Source of the DNA: Rhizobium sp. NFR07 | GTDB taxonomy: Bacteria; Pseudomonadota; Alphaproteobacteria; Rhizobiales; Rhizobiaceae | Reading direction: 5' to 3' | NCBI RefSeq assembly: GCF_900111905.1 | Contig: NZ_FOKM01000006.1 | Span: 1-64,000 of the forward strand | DNA length: 64,000 nucleotides | Shown here: positions 17,472 through 26,839 of the stretch, piece after piece | Numbering within the stretch: position 1 is the first letter of the stretch | Layout of the letters: each line of letters starts with the position of its first letter | The notes under the pieces: generated by a model | The model's input: the letters and a program-made list of their open reading frames with translations, nothing else | The model's database searches: none | What the model was told of the DNA's origin: nothing | Position numbers and translations under genes: made by a program

Positions 17472-18085
17472 TGGTCCAGGAGCTTCACAGGCTGAAGGAA
17501 ACGCCGTCGCAGACCGCCGGCCCCTACGTCCATATCGGACTGACCCCGAATTTCTGCGACATCCGCGGCGTCTATGACAACGATCTCGGCACCGCCATGG
17601 TCAACGACCAGACCCTTGGCGAACGCATCATCATTCGTGGCCGCATCTTCGATGGTGCCGACACGCTGGTGCGCGACGCGATTGCGGAAATCTGGCAAGC
17701 GGATGGCGCCGGCCTTTACAACAGCCCGTCCGAGATGCGCGGCGCGGCCGATCCCAACTTCACCGGCTGGGGCCGCTGCCCAACCAGCGGCGAAGACGGC
17801 TATTTCGAGTTCGAAACCATCAAGCCCGGCAAGGTTCCGTTCAAGGACGGCCGCCTGATGGCACCGCATGTCACACTGTGGATCGTCGCACGCGGCATCA
17901 ATATCGGCCTGCATACGCGCATCTACTTCTCGGACGAGGCAGAAGCCAATGCCGCCGACCCGCTGCTGCTGCGCATCGAGCACCGCCAGCGCGTCGAGAC
18001 GATGGTCGCGCAGCGGGACGGAAACATCTATACGCTCGACATCCATCTCCAGGGACCGAAGGAAACCGTCTTTTTGGACATCTGA
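17471..18085 (+). CDS. pcaG: Protocatechuate 3,4-dioxygenase alpha subunit
   Basis: A 204-residue alpha subunit, homologous to pcaH but lacking the iron ligands, as expected. DPNFTGWGRCPT and APHVTLWIVARGINIGLHTRIYF mark the dioxygenase fold. The ATG at 17471 overlaps the pcaH stop. Last pca gene of this strand; pcaB, which usually follows in rhizobia, is not present. Confidence 0.96.
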   Translation: MVQELHRLKETPSQTAGPYVHIGLTPNFCDIRGVYDNDLGTAMVNDQTLGERIIIRGRIFDGADTLVRDAIAEIWQADGAGLYNSPSEMRGAADPNFTGWGRCPTSGEDGYFEFETIKPGKVPFKDGRLMAPHVTLWIVARGINIGLHTRIYFSDEAEANAADPLLLRIEHRQRVETMVAQRDGNIYTLDIHLQGPKETVFLDI

Positions 18086-18255
18086 CGCCCTGCCCTTTCG
18101 GCTCCGGGCCTCTCCGACCTACGCCATTGACAAAGCTGGCGCGGCACCGCTGCCGCGATCGGCCAGCACCTCTCGACCGTTCCGAGAGGCTCGAAAGTGT
18201 CAGAGGGTTGGCCTCGGGAGGCTCGAGCGTCGAAACCTGACGGCATCAGCCGCTC
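18086..18255. other. Convergent intergenic region between pcaG and quiC
   Basis: 170-bp GC-rich gap where two operons meet. Several short inverted repeats (for example CTCTCGACCGTTCCGAGAG near 18170) could stop transcription; no T-run is evident. No pcaB remnant is visible. Confidence 0.4.
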
Positions 18256-20145
18256 TCAGAGCTTCGGCACCCCTTCCGGTCTGATCTGCTTCTTCAGCGC
18301 AGCGATGCGGAAGATCGCGTTGGCCGCACCATAACCGAGATAATCGCGCCGCTGGACGATCTCGAAAAAGAAGCCCTCACCATAAGTGCCGCTATAGAGC
18401 TGGAAATATTCGCCGTGCTCGTCGCGATCATACAGGATGTTTTCCAACTTCAGCTTTTCGGTCAATTCCGGATCGAGCCCGAAACGCGTCTCGACATCGC
18501 CGTAGTAATTCGGCGAGATCGGCAGAGGCTTGAAGCCGTTTGCCCGTAGCGCCGCCGCGGTTTCGAAGATATCGGCGGTCTCGAAAGCAAGATGCTGGAT
18601 GCCGGAGCCGAATGTCTCAGCAATGAAGTGTCCGGCAAGGGTGCGCCGGTTCTCCGCCCCGTTCAGGGTGACGCGCAGTGAACCCGAGGGGCTTTCGACG
18701 ACCTGGCTGCGCACGACGCCGGACGGATCGATGATGTCGACCATCGGCGTCTTCTTCATCTCGAAGATCGACGTGTAGAACAGGACCCAGGTCAGCATTT
18801 CCTCGTAGGCAACAGTCTGGGCGACATGGTCGACCCGCAGCAGACCGGCGTCCTGCGTCCTTTCCTCGTCCTCGACCGGGACGAAGTCGATGTCCCAGAT
18901 GCGGCCGAGATCGGTTTTCTCGTCGAGAAGATAGATCAGCCCTCCGCCGACCCCGCGAATGGCCGGGATGGCTACCTCGCCCGCATCCACCGGCTGGCTG
19001 AAGACCTCTGCGCCGAGAGCGGCTGCCCGGTCCAAGGCATCATGCGCATTATCGACGGTCATCGCCATCGCGTAGGCCGAGGTGCCGTGAACCGTGTAAG
19101 AGGCGCTGGCAAACCCGGTTTCCTGGGTGTTCAGCAACAGCCGGATGTCGCCTTGGGAAAAGACGCTGACTTTCTTGCTGCGATGCTGCGCGGTCTTCCT
19201 GAACCCGAGCGTGCGCAGGATGCCCGCCAGCGCGGCCGCATCCGCTTCGCTGGCGGAGAACTCCACGAAACCGACGCCTTTCACCGGGCTGCGGTCCGGC
19301 ATTGCCGGCACCGTCAGTGCGGACGCGTTCGGATTGCGCCTCACCCGATCGCCCAGCGTGATGAGCGACCGGAGGCCGTCCGCCGCAATCGATTTGGCCC
19401 ACCCGCCGCGGAACTGGTCGTTGAAGATTTCCAGCGAGAAGTACCCGTCATATCCGGTTTCGGCGATCGCACTGGTAAACGCTTCCACCGGGAGGTCGCC
19501 CTCGCCCGGCATGTTGCGGAAATGGCGGCTCCAGTAGAGCAGGTCCATGTCGATCAGCGGTGCATCCGCGAGCTGGACGATGAAGATCTTGTCCTTGGGG
19601 ATCGATCGGATGGAGTTGATGTCTATCTGCCGCGACAGGGTGTGGAAGCTGTCCAGGATCAGCCCGATATTCGGATGATCCGTGCGCCGTACGATCTCCC
19701 ATGCGTCGCGGTGATCGAAGATGTAGCGACCCCAGGCAAGCGCCTCGTAACCCACCTTCAGCCCGCGCTTGGCCGCCCGTTCACCGAGTTCATGGAAATC
19801 CGCCACCGCGCGGTCGATGCCGCCGAGCGCGATCGGCGAGACGTTCGAGCAGACCAGAACGAGATCGGTGCCGAGTTGCTGCATGATGTCGAACTTGCGT
19901 TCCGCCCGGTCGAAGAGACGCGACCGATGCGGCTCAGGCATGCCCTCGAAGTCCCTGAACGGCTGGAAGAGCGTAATTTCCAGACCATGGTCCCTGACCA
20001 TGCGCCCGACATCGGCGGGCGTCCCGTCGAAGGCGAGAAAATCGTTCTCGAAAATTTCGACGCCGCTGAAGCCGGCCTGAGCGATCGCCGCGAGCTTTTC
20101 CGGCAATTCGCCGCTGATGGATACGGTCGCTATCGACGTTTTCAT
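18256..20145 (-). CDS. quiC: Fused 3-dehydroshikimate dehydratase (TIM barrel plus HPPD-like domain), copy A
   Basis: QuiC converts 3-dehydroshikimate to protocatechuate. The 629-residue protein has an N-terminal AP-endonuclease-2-type TIM barrel (residues about 1-270; metal ligands expected in VGYEALAWG, LDSFHTLS and YFSLEIFND) and a C-terminal vicinal-oxygen-chelate half like 4-hydroxyphenylpyruvate dioxygenase. The HPPD half keeps a His-His-Glu set (VDHVAQTV, GIQHLAFE, GFFFEIVQ). This fusion is known as QuiC1 in Pseudomonas, where the dehydratase activity lies in the barrel. It ends a ten-gene operon and converges on pcaDCHG, the pathway that consumes its product. Confidence 0.9.
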   Translation of the reverse strand: MKTSIATVSISGELPEKLAAIAQAGFSGVEIFENDFLAFDGTPADVGRMVRDHGLEITLFQPFRDFEGMPEPHRSRLFDRAERKFDIMQQLGTDLVLVCSNVSPIALGGIDRAVADFHELGERAAKRGLKVGYEALAWGRYIFDHRDAWEIVRRTDHPNIGLILDSFHTLSRQIDINSIRSIPKDKIFIVQLADAPLIDMDLLYWSRHFRNMPGEGDLPVEAFTSAIAETGYDGYFSLEIFNDQFRGGWAKSIAADGLRSLITLGDRVRRNPNASALTVPAMPDRSPVKGVGFVEFSASEADAAALAGILRTLGFRKTAQHRSKKVSVFSQGDIRLLLNTQETGFASASYTVHGTSAYAMAMTVDNAHDALDRAAALGAEVFSQPVDAGEVAIPAIRGVGGGLIYLLDEKTDLGRIWDIDFVPVEDEERTQDAGLLRVDHVAQTVAYEEMLTWVLFYTSIFEMKKTPMVDIIDPSGVVRSQVVESPSGSLRVTLNGAENRRTLAGHFIAETFGSGIQHLAFETADIFETAAALRANGFKPLPISPNYYGDVETRFGLDPELTEKLKLENILYDRDEHGEYFQLYSGTYGEGFFFEIVQRRDYLGYGAANAIFRIAALKKQIRPEGVPKL

Positions 20146-20205
20146 ATCTTGACCCCGCTTGCTCGAACTCGTTTCCAGTGTTTACGGACCGACGGCGGAT
20201 GCCGT

Positions 20206-21933
20206 TCATCCTGCCGGGTGGCTACCTTCGGTTCTCCGCCTTGCCGCATGCCGTCCGCTCAAGGCGCCGAAGACGATCGCGGGACCGATGGTGATGCCCG
20301 GCCCCGGATAGACGCCGCCCATGATCGACTGCAGGTCGTTGCCGCACGCATAGAGCCCGTCGATCGCGGATCCGTCACGGCGCAGCAGACGCCCGTTTTC
20401 ATCGCCGACAAGGCCTGTCGCCGATCCGATGTCTCCCGGCCAGAGCCGGATCGCATAGAAGGGTGCGGTGTCGAGCGTACCGAGGCTCGGGTTCGGGCCA
20501 TGCGCGGCATCGCCGTTCGCCTTTTCATAGACGGTCGTGCCGCGGGCGAAATCCGCATCCACACCGGTCTTCGCATACGCGTTCATGCGGCTTACGCTGT
20601 CCTTCAGCCCATCGGCGTCGATGCCGAGCTTTGCCGCCAGGTCGTCGAGCGTCGTGCCCTCGGTAAGGTATCCGTCGGCCAGGAACGGGCGGATGTTGCC
20701 ACCACCTGGACGGATCATGCCGAGCCCGTATTTCTTCAGCGCTTCCGCATCCGCCACCAGATAGACCGGCATGTGGCTACCGTTCTTGTCTGCGGCATAC
20801 ATCGCCGAAACGAAGCGATGGTAGCTCGTGCTCTCGTTGACGAAACGGCGGCCGTCGCGCCCGACCGAAATGATGCCCGGCTTCGAGCGGTCGAAAACGA
20901 AATGCGGAAACACCGCCATCGAGCCGTCCTTGCGCTGGCGGCGGGAAACCGGCGCCCAGAAGCAGGGCTGCGCCGCGGTCTCGCCGTGATATGCTCCAGC
21001 CTCGAAGGCGAGGTCGTGTAAGGCGCCGGTGCTGCCCGGCGCCGATGGGCTGAACTCGGGAAGCGGATGCGGCAGTTTCGCGGCACGCATGACCTTGTGC
21101 TGGGCAAAGCCGCCAGTCGCCAGGATCACCCCGCCCGCTACTGCCACTGTCCGCTCGCTCCCGTCCTGGCGGAGCAGCACGCCGGTAATGCCATCTCCGT
21201 TTCCGATCAGCGACACAGTCTCCGTGTTCGTCAGGATGGTGACGTCCAGTTTCAGCGCCGCGAGCAGCAGCCGTCCGACCAGGGCATTGCCCATGACGAG
21301 CCGCGTCCCGCGACCATGGCGCATCCGGTCGCGGCAATAGCGCGCGATCAGCTTTGCGGAATAGACCGTCGACCGGAAGGATTTGCCGATCTTCATCAGT
21401 TGCGCGATATCGTCGCGATCGACCATCATCCCGCCGAGCACCGTAAATTCCGGTATCGGCGGCCGTATCATTTTCAAGTCCTCGCCGAGCACGCTCGCAT
21501 CGAAGGGTATCGGCTCCAGTGCACGTCCGAAGCTGGAAGCCCCCTCGAGCTCATACATGTAATCCGGATGGAAGGGACGCGCGCGGAACTGCATGGCCGT
21601 TCGGTCTTCCAGCGTCGCGACCACTTCCCGCCCGGCGTTTAGAAAGGCATCACGCAGTACCGCCGGGCTCTGGTTGCCGACGGCGCGATCCAGAAAACCA
21701 GCGACCTTCTCGTAGCTGTCATCGGCACCGAGCTTTTCCGAGTGATGCGTCAGGGGGATCCATGTCGTCCCCGCAGAATAGGCCGAGGTGCCGCCGACAT
21801 GTTCGCAACGCTCGACCAGCAGGACGCGTGCACCCTCGAGCGCCGCAAAGATCGCCGCCGAAAGGCCGCCGGCGCCCGCGCCGATCACCACCACGTCGAA
21901 GGCCTGGCTGACGTCGGTCAATTTCCGGTGCAT
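20206..21933 (-). CDS. FAD-dependent oxidoreductase (fumarate reductase/ketosteroid dehydrogenase type)
   Basis: A 575-residue flavoprotein with the dinucleotide motif VVVIGAGAGGLSAAIFAALEGARVLLVE at residues about 12-38 followed by GGTSAYSAGTTW, typical of the succinate dehydrogenase/fumarate reductase/3-ketosteroid dehydrogenase superfamily. The C-terminal GLYACGNDLQSIMGGVYPGPGITIG closes the FAD fold. Ring-desaturating members introduce double bonds next to a ketone, so an action on a keto-cyclitol or dehydroshikimate-like ring is plausible. GGGGAG precedes the ATG at 21933. Confidence 0.85.
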   Translation of the reverse strand: MHRKLTDVSQAFDVVVIGAGAGGLSAAIFAALEGARVLLVERCEHVGGTSAYSAGTTWIPLTHHSEKLGADDSYEKVAGFLDRAVGNQSPAVLRDAFLNAGREVVATLEDRTAMQFRARPFHPDYMYELEGASSFGRALEPIPFDASVLGEDLKMIRPPIPEFTVLGGMMVDRDDIAQLMKIGKSFRSTVYSAKLIARYCRDRMRHGRGTRLVMGNALVGRLLLAALKLDVTILTNTETVSLIGNGDGITGVLLRQDGSERTVAVAGGVILATGGFAQHKVMRAAKLPHPLPEFSPSAPGSTGALHDLAFEAGAYHGETAAQPCFWAPVSRRQRKDGSMAVFPHFVFDRSKPGIISVGRDGRRFVNESTSYHRFVSAMYAADKNGSHMPVYLVADAEALKKYGLGMIRPGGGNIRPFLADGYLTEGTTLDDLAAKLGIDADGLKDSVSRMNAYAKTGVDADFARGTTVYEKANGDAAHGPNPSLGTLDTAPFYAIRLWPGDIGSATGLVGDENGRLLRRDGSAIDGLYACGNDLQSIMGGVYPGPGITIGPAIVFGALSGRHAARRRTEGSHPAG

Positions 21934-22012
21934 GCGATGCTCCCCGCATTCGAGCGGCTGATAAAGATCGGACGTGCCGAATGGCGGCGATATGCGCCAT
22001 CCGACTTCACGG

Positions 22013-22774
22013 CTAGTGGGACAGAATCTCGCCAAGGAAGGCGCGTGTGCGCTGGTGTGCGGGTGCCCGGAAGAAGGTCTCCGGGTCGTTCTCCTCGACG
22101 ATCTCTCCATCGGCCATGAAGATGACGCGGTCGGCAACCTGGCGGGCGAAGCCCATTTCGTGCGTGACGCAGATCATCGTCATCCCGTCACGGGCGAGCG
22201 AGACCATCGTGTCGAGCACTTCCTTGACCATTTCCGGATCGAGCGCCGAAGTCGGTTCGTCGAACAGCATCGCCTTCGGCTCCATGCAGAGTGCCCGGGC
22301 GATCGCCACACGCTGCTGCTGGCCGCCGGAAAGCTGCGCCGGATATTTATCGGCCTGATCGCCGATGCGCACACGATCCAGATATTTACGCGCCGTCGCC
22401 TCCGCCTCGGCGCGGGACAGTTTGCGCACACGCATCGGTGCAAGGATGCAGTTCTCCAGAACCGTCTTGTGCGGGAACAGGTTGAACTGCTGGAACACCA
22501 TGCCGACCTCGCGGCGCACCGCATCGATTGCGTTCTGATCGTCCTTGACCGCGTGTCCCGACACGACGATCTCGCCGCCCTGGCTTGGCTCGAGCCTGTT
22601 GATGCAGCGGATAAGGGTCGATTTTCCCGAGCCGGACGGCCCGCAAAGGACGATCTTCTCACCCTTGGCGACGTTCAGCGAAACCTTCTTCAGGGCATGA
22701 AAGGCGCCGTACCACTTTTCGACGTCGCGCATCATGATCATCGGCTGGGCGCCTGTCTGGTTTGTTGCTGGCAT
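22013..22774 (-). CDS. Polar amino-acid-type ABC transporter ATP-binding protein
   Basis: A 253-residue GlnQ/HisP-like ATPase: Walker [25 protein letters not shown] signature and Walker [13 protein letters not shown]. Start ATG 22774 is chosen because GAAAGGAAA lies just upstream and the family begins with the [12 protein letters not shown] segment. It works with the two permeases and the binding protein of this operon. Confidence 0.93.
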   Translation of the reverse strand: MPATNQTGAQPMIMMRDVEKWYGAFHALKKVSLNVAKGEKIVLCGPSGSGKSTLIRCINRLEPSQGGEIVVSGHAVKDDQNAIDAVRREVGMVFQQFNLFPHKTVLENCILAPMRVRKLSRAEAEATARKYLDRVRIGDQADKYPAQLSGGQQQRVAIARALCMEPKAMLFDEPTSALDPEMVKEVLDTMVSLARDGMTMICVTHEMGFARQVADRVIFMADGEIVEENDPETFFRAPAHQRTRAFLGEILSH

Positions 22775-22787
22775 GGTGTTTTCCTTT

Positions 22788-23432
22788 CTATCTGGCGAGA
22801 CCGGCGGACATGCGGCGTTCGATGCGGCGACCCCAAAGGGAAAGCGGCCAGCACATGGCGAAATACATCGCACCGACCACGCCGAACACGAGAAGCGGCC
22901 TGTAGATCTGGTTGGATACGATCGAGCCCGCGCGGGTGAGCTCGATGAAGCCGACGATGGCGGCAAGCGAGGTGCCCTTCAAAAGCTGCACCAGGAAGCC
23001 GACCGTCGCGGGAAGCGAAAGCTTGAACGCCTGCGGCATGATCACGTCGATCATCAGGCTGCGTGTATGCAGGCCAAGCGCGTCTGCAGCTTCGGTCTGA
23101 CCTTTCGGCACGGCCTGGATCGCGCCGCGCCAGATTTCGCCAAGGAATGCCGAGGCGTGAGCGGTGAGCGCAATGCCCACGGCCGCCCAGCCGGGCAGGT
23201 CGAAGCCGAGCAGAGGAAGCCCGAAATAGGCAACGAAGAGCTGCATCAACAACGGCGTGCCCTGGAAGAGGCCGATCCAGCCGATGGCAATCACGCGAAG
23301 CCAGGCGCGTTTCGAAACGCGCATGAGCGCTACGATCACACCGGACACGATGCCGCCGGCAAACGCCATTGCCGTCAGGATGAGCGTCCAGCCCAATCCC
23401 TGCAGCAGATAGGTGAATTCTTGCAGACCCAT
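22788..23432 (-). CDS. Polar amino-acid-type ABC transporter permease
   Basis: A 214-residue HisMQ-type permease with about five helices and the coupling motif [29 protein letters not shown] near residues 95-120. It pairs with the permease at 23445. The two genes are 12 bp apart. Confidence 0.92.
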   Translation of the reverse strand: MGLQEFTYLLQGLGWTLILTAMAFAGGIVSGVIVALMRVSKRAWLRVIAIGWIGLFQGTPLLMQLFVAYFGLPLLGFDLPGWAAVGIALTAHASAFLGEIWRGAIQAVPKGQTEAADALGLHTRSLMIDVIMPQAFKLSLPATVGFLVQLLKGTSLAAIVGFIELTRAGSIVSNQIYRPLLVFGVVGAMYFAMCWPLSLWGRRIERRMSAGLAR

Positions 23433-23444
23433 TGGAAATCCTCC

Positions 23445-24107
23445 TCAGCGCTGCGGATAGTTGAAGGCACGGCGGCCGATCGCGGCGAGCGACCACATGG
23501 TCACCAGCGAAATCACCAGATAGATGCCCGTGAGCGTGAAATAGGTCTCGAAACTGCGGAAGGTCTCGGCCTCGATGCGCTGACCGACCGATGTCAGCTC
23601 ATAGGCCGAGATCGAGGTACAGATCGCCGTCGTCAGCGTCAGGAGAATGAACTGGCTCGACAGGGACGGATAGATGGCGCGCAGCGCCGGTTTCAGCACG
23701 ATGAGGCGAAAGACCTCATGCTTGTGCAGGCCGAGCGCCAGCCCGGCTTCCGTCTGCCCTTTCGGAATACTCTCGACACCGCCGCGGATGATCTCGATCG
23801 CATAGGCGCCGCCGTTCAGCCCGAGCGCGATCACCGCAGTGAGCGTCGGGTTGAGCCTGATACCCGCCATCGGCAGCGCAAAGAAGATGAAGAAGATCTG
23901 CACCAGGAAAGGCGTGTTGCGGATAACCTCAACGAAGGCCGTCACCAGAAATGACGGTATCGCGAGATGGGTTCTGAGAATGGCGACGCCGGCAATGCCG
24001 ATGATCGTCGCAATCGTCATTCCGGCAACGGCGAGGAACAGGGTCCCGAGCGTCCCGTAGACGAGCGATTGCCATGCATCGGCGACCACGCTGAAATCAA
24101 GTATCAT
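23445..24107 (-). CDS. Polar amino-acid-type ABC transporter permease
   Basis: A 220-residue permease with NGGAYAIEIIRGGVESIPKGQTEAGLALG, the EAA-type loop of amino-acid importers. It forms a heterodimer with the product of 22788. Located in the same operon as dehydratase and dehydrogenase genes, so it probably imports a cyclic acid or polyol rather than an amino acid. Confidence 0.92.
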   Translation of the reverse strand: MILDFSVVADAWQSLVYGTLGTLFLAVAGMTIATIIGIAGVAILRTHLAIPSFLVTAFVEVIRNTPFLVQIFFIFFALPMAGIRLNPTLTAVIALGLNGGAYAIEIIRGGVESIPKGQTEAGLALGLHKHEVFRLIVLKPALRAIYPSLSSQFILLTLTTAICTSISAYELTSVGQRIEAETFRSFETYFTLTGIYLVISLVTMWSLAAIGRRAFNYPQR

Positions 24108-24132
24108 CGCCTACCTCCCTTGGCGTTGGCGG

Positions 24133-24960
24133 TCAGTCCCATTCGGGCTCCCAGTCGAAACGTGAATAGCGCTCGCCACGCGCCAAGGCGTGGATGGCGG
24201 CCATGTCATGCTGCGACAGTTCAAAGTCGAAAATGTCCCTGTTGGACTTCATGTTCTCGGGCTTTGCCGAGCGCGGGATGGCTCCGACATTGTCCTGCTG
24301 GATGAGCCAGCGGAGCGTGACCTGGCCCGCAGACTTCCCGTATTTGCGACCGAGGTCGTTCAACAGGTCCGAGCCGAACACCTTGCCGCGCGCGATCGGC
24401 TGATAGGCATTCAGGAGCATGCCGGCGCGGTTCATCCGGTCGAGCAGCTTCTGCTGCGAAAGAAAGGGGTGGTATTCGACCTGGTTGCAGAAGAGCTCGG
24501 CCTTGTGAACGTCGAGCGCCTCGTCGAGAAGCGCGACGGTGAAATTGCTGACGCCGATCAGGCGTGTCTTGCCTTTCGCCTTCGCCTCGGCGAAGGCCGC
24601 AAGCGTCTCGCCGAGCGGCACGTCCCTGGTCGGCCAGTGAACGAGCAGCAGATCCACATAGTCGAAGCCGAGCCTTTCGAGGATTTCATCGACCCGGCAC
24701 GATACCGTTTCCGGCGCAAGATCGTTGAACCAGATCTTGCTGGTGACGAAGAGCTCGCGGCGCGGCACGCCGCTCTCTCGGATCGCCCGCCCGACCTCCA
24801 GCTCGTTTCCGTAGCGGATCGCGGTGTCGATCTGGCGGTAGCCGAGTTCGATGGCAGTGCGGATCGCCGCTTCGCCGTCCGGCCCTGTCAGCTCGAAGGT
24901 TCCGAGACCGAGGCTCGGAATTGTCTCGCCCTGGACGATCTTGGTTTCCAAGCCGGTCAT
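24133..24960 (-). CDS. Aldo/keto reductase
   Basis: A 275-residue NADP-type aldo/keto reductase barrel. The catalytic set is visible: Asp in QIDTAIRYGNE, Tyr in the same motif, Lys in VTSKIWFND and His in LLLVHWPTRD. The ATG at 24960 overlaps the end of the isomerase gene by 4 bp. In the operon it would reduce or oxidise a keto or hydroxy group of the imported compound. Confidence 0.9.
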   Translation of the reverse strand: MTGLETKIVQGETIPSLGLGTFELTGPDGEAAIRTAIELGYRQIDTAIRYGNELEVGRAIRESGVPRRELFVTSKIWFNDLAPETVSCRVDEILERLGFDYVDLLLVHWPTRDVPLGETLAAFAEAKAKGKTRLIGVSNFTVALLDEALDVHKAELFCNQVEYHPFLSQQKLLDRMNRAGMLLNAYQPIARGKVFGSDLLNDLGRKYGKSAGQVTLRWLIQQDNVGAIPRSAKPENMKSNRDIFDFELSQHDMAAIHALARGERYSRFDWEPEWD

Positions 24961-25781
24961 TCTGCGGCCTCCGCTGCAACCTGCTGCAGGACGTTGCGTG
25001 ATGCCTGCAGCGTGCGGGTCGCCCATTCGGTCGCAGAAAGCCCTGCCGACTGGCGGTCGTTTGGAATCTCGATCGCGACCGGCAGGTCTGCCGGAAGAGC
25101 CGCGAACATGCCGACCAGATCGAGCGCACCGTCTCCGGGCAGGAGCCGTTCGTGGCGAGCCGCATGGTTCAATGCCTCGCGGGTCTGCGGGATTTCCGCC
25201 GGCCCGTCGCAAATCTGGGCATAGTGTAACCATTCCGCGGGAACCGACGCTATCGTCTCGATCGACGTTCGTGACCGCGAAACATGCAGCGTGTCGATGA
25301 TGACGCCCTGGTTCGGCTGGCCGGCCGCCGTCAGCACGCGAAGCGCTGCCGCAAGATCGTGCAGCTCCGACTGCGGCATGAATTCGAGATTCATGAAAAG
25401 GCCGTAGGGTTTGGCCGCCTCGCATAGTCTCACGAAAGAGGCGGTCAGCCTCGCCTCATCCGGATCGTCCCCCGCAACGAGGACAGCGCGCGCACCGAGA
25501 CTGGCTGCGCATTCAAGCATGGGCAGCAGCGGCTCGGGATCGAATTGCCCGGCGATACGGACCATTTCGATGTCGAACACGCCGACACCGCTGTCGGCCA
25601 TCAGCTTCTGCAGATCCCTCACCCGCGACGGAGCATCCATCAGGGGATGTGCCAGGCCGCCGGGGAACGCCGGCATAAGCCGGAAGCCCAGGTAATCGTA
25701 GCCTGCGGCAGCGGCCGCCCGCACGGCCTCTTCCGGTTCGGCGCTGCAGGTGAGGAAGGAGAGCGAGAGCTTTCTGGTCAT
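24957..25781 (-). CDS. Sugar phosphate isomerase/epimerase-type TIM barrel, paralogue 1
   Basis: A 274-residue AP-endonuclease-2/xylose-isomerase-like barrel. Conserved metal ligand positions are LEFMPQ, IDTLHVSR, AQICDGP and IEIPND. It closely resembles the proteins at 31620 and 34438 and the N-terminal half type of QuiC. Members include 3-dehydroshikimate dehydratases, inosose dehydratases and keto-sugar epimerases. Overlaps its neighbours on both sides by 4 bp, so tightly coupled. Confidence 0.87.
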   Translation of the reverse strand: MTRKLSLSFLTCSAEPEEAVRAAAAAGYDYLGFRLMPAFPGGLAHPLMDAPSRVRDLQKLMADSGVGVFDIEMVRIAGQFDPEPLLPMLECAASLGARAVLVAGDDPDEARLTASFVRLCEAAKPYGLFMNLEFMPQSELHDLAAALRVLTAAGQPNQGVIIDTLHVSRSRTSIETIASVPAEWLHYAQICDGPAEIPQTREALNHAARHERLLPGDGALDLVGMFAALPADLPVAIEIPNDRQSAGLSATEWATRTLQASRNVLQQVAAEAAE

Positions 25782-26839
25782 GCCGCCGCTCTCCCCGGTG
25801 CCAGCATTTCGGCGAGCGTCACGGTGCGGTCCTCCCGCGCGGCCACATCGACCGCGAGCGTGGCGGCGAGTGTCGACATTCCGTCGCGGGCGGTGATCAG
25901 GGGCTGCGCATCGCCGCGGATGACGTCCACGAAATGGTCGAGCTGATTCACATAGGTGAGCGAGCCGTCGCCGGGACGGTATTCGCGCACGAGAGGATGC
26001 TGCCAGTGATCGTTCGCCTCTGCATGCCGCCACAGATACATGTCGGAGACGGACAGAGCCGCCTTGCGCCCGGCGAGGAACAGGCAGGGACCTGGCTGGT
26101 GGGGATGGTAAAGCGCCTGCCCCGACGTGTATTCCCAGGCCCACGGGCTGACCGCTCCATCCGAGATCAGGAAAGTGCCAAGCACGCCGTTGACGAAGCG
26201 GATCGAGACGCTGGCCGTGTCCTCGACCTCAAAGCCGCGGCGCGCGGACGAGGTGAAGGCGCGGATGCTGTCGATCTCGCCGACGAGGTAACGAAGGGCG
26301 TCTATATCGTGGATCAGGTTGATCAGCAGCACGCCGCCGCCGATCCTGCGGCGCCATTCCGTCTCGAAATAGTCGTCCGGCTTGTCGAACAGCGTCATGC
26401 CGTTGACTGCCACGAGGTCGCCGAGTTCTCCAGCGTCGATCGCACGCTTCGCAGAACGGATATCCGGGCTGTGGCGGCGCTGATGACCGACGAGCACCGG
26501 GACGCCCTTCCTTTCGGAGGCGTCGACGATGAGCCTGGCTGACGACAGGCTTTCGGCGATCGGTTTTTCGATCAGGCAGGGCACGCCGCGTTCGATGCAG
26601 GCGAGCGCTGCCGGCGCATGAAGCTGGTTCGGCAGCGCGACGATGGCGCCGTCCGGCCTGACCTCGTCGAGCATCGCGTCATAGCTTGAGAAATGCGGCA
26701 CCGACAGGCGGGTTGCCAATTCGGCCGCGGCCGGCGAAGGGTCGCAGATCGCCGCGATCTCTGCTCTGCTGTTCGATGCGAGCAGGTCGGCGTGTTCCCG
26801 GCCGATCAGGCCGGCTCCCATGAGGCCAATTCGGGTCAT
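25778..26839 (-). CDS. Gfo/Idh/MocA-family NAD(P)-dependent oxidoreductase
   Basis: A 353-residue dehydrogenase with N-terminal Rossmann motif GLMGAGLIGREHADLL and the catalytic CLIEKPIAES near residue 95; the LINLIHDIDALRYL segment carries the conserved His. Such enzymes oxidise inositols and other polyols. Coupled by 4-bp overlaps to the AroQ-like gene before it and the isomerase after it. Confidence 0.92.
   Translation of the reverse strand: MTRIGLMGAGLIGREHADLLASNSRAEIAAICDPSPAAAELATRLSVPHFSSYDAMLDEVRPDGAIVALPNQLHAPAALACIERGVPCLIEKPIAESLSSARLIVDASERKGVPVLVGHQRRHSPDIRSAKRAIDAGELGDLVAVNGMTLFDKPDDYFETEWRRRIGGGVLLINLIHDIDALRYLVGEIDSIRAFTSSARRGFEVEDTASVSIRFVNGVLGTFLISDGAVSPWAWEYTSGQALYHPHQPGPCLFLAGRKAALSVSDMYLWRHAEANDHWQHPLVREYRPGDGSLTYVNQLDHFVDVIRGDAQPLITARDGMSTLAATLAVDVAAREDRTVTLAEMLAPGRAAA

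Noticed and set aside
18826..21021. 731-codon frame antisense to quiC copy A and the flavoprotein
   Set aside because: Shadow frame of two well supported genes in GC-rich DNA.
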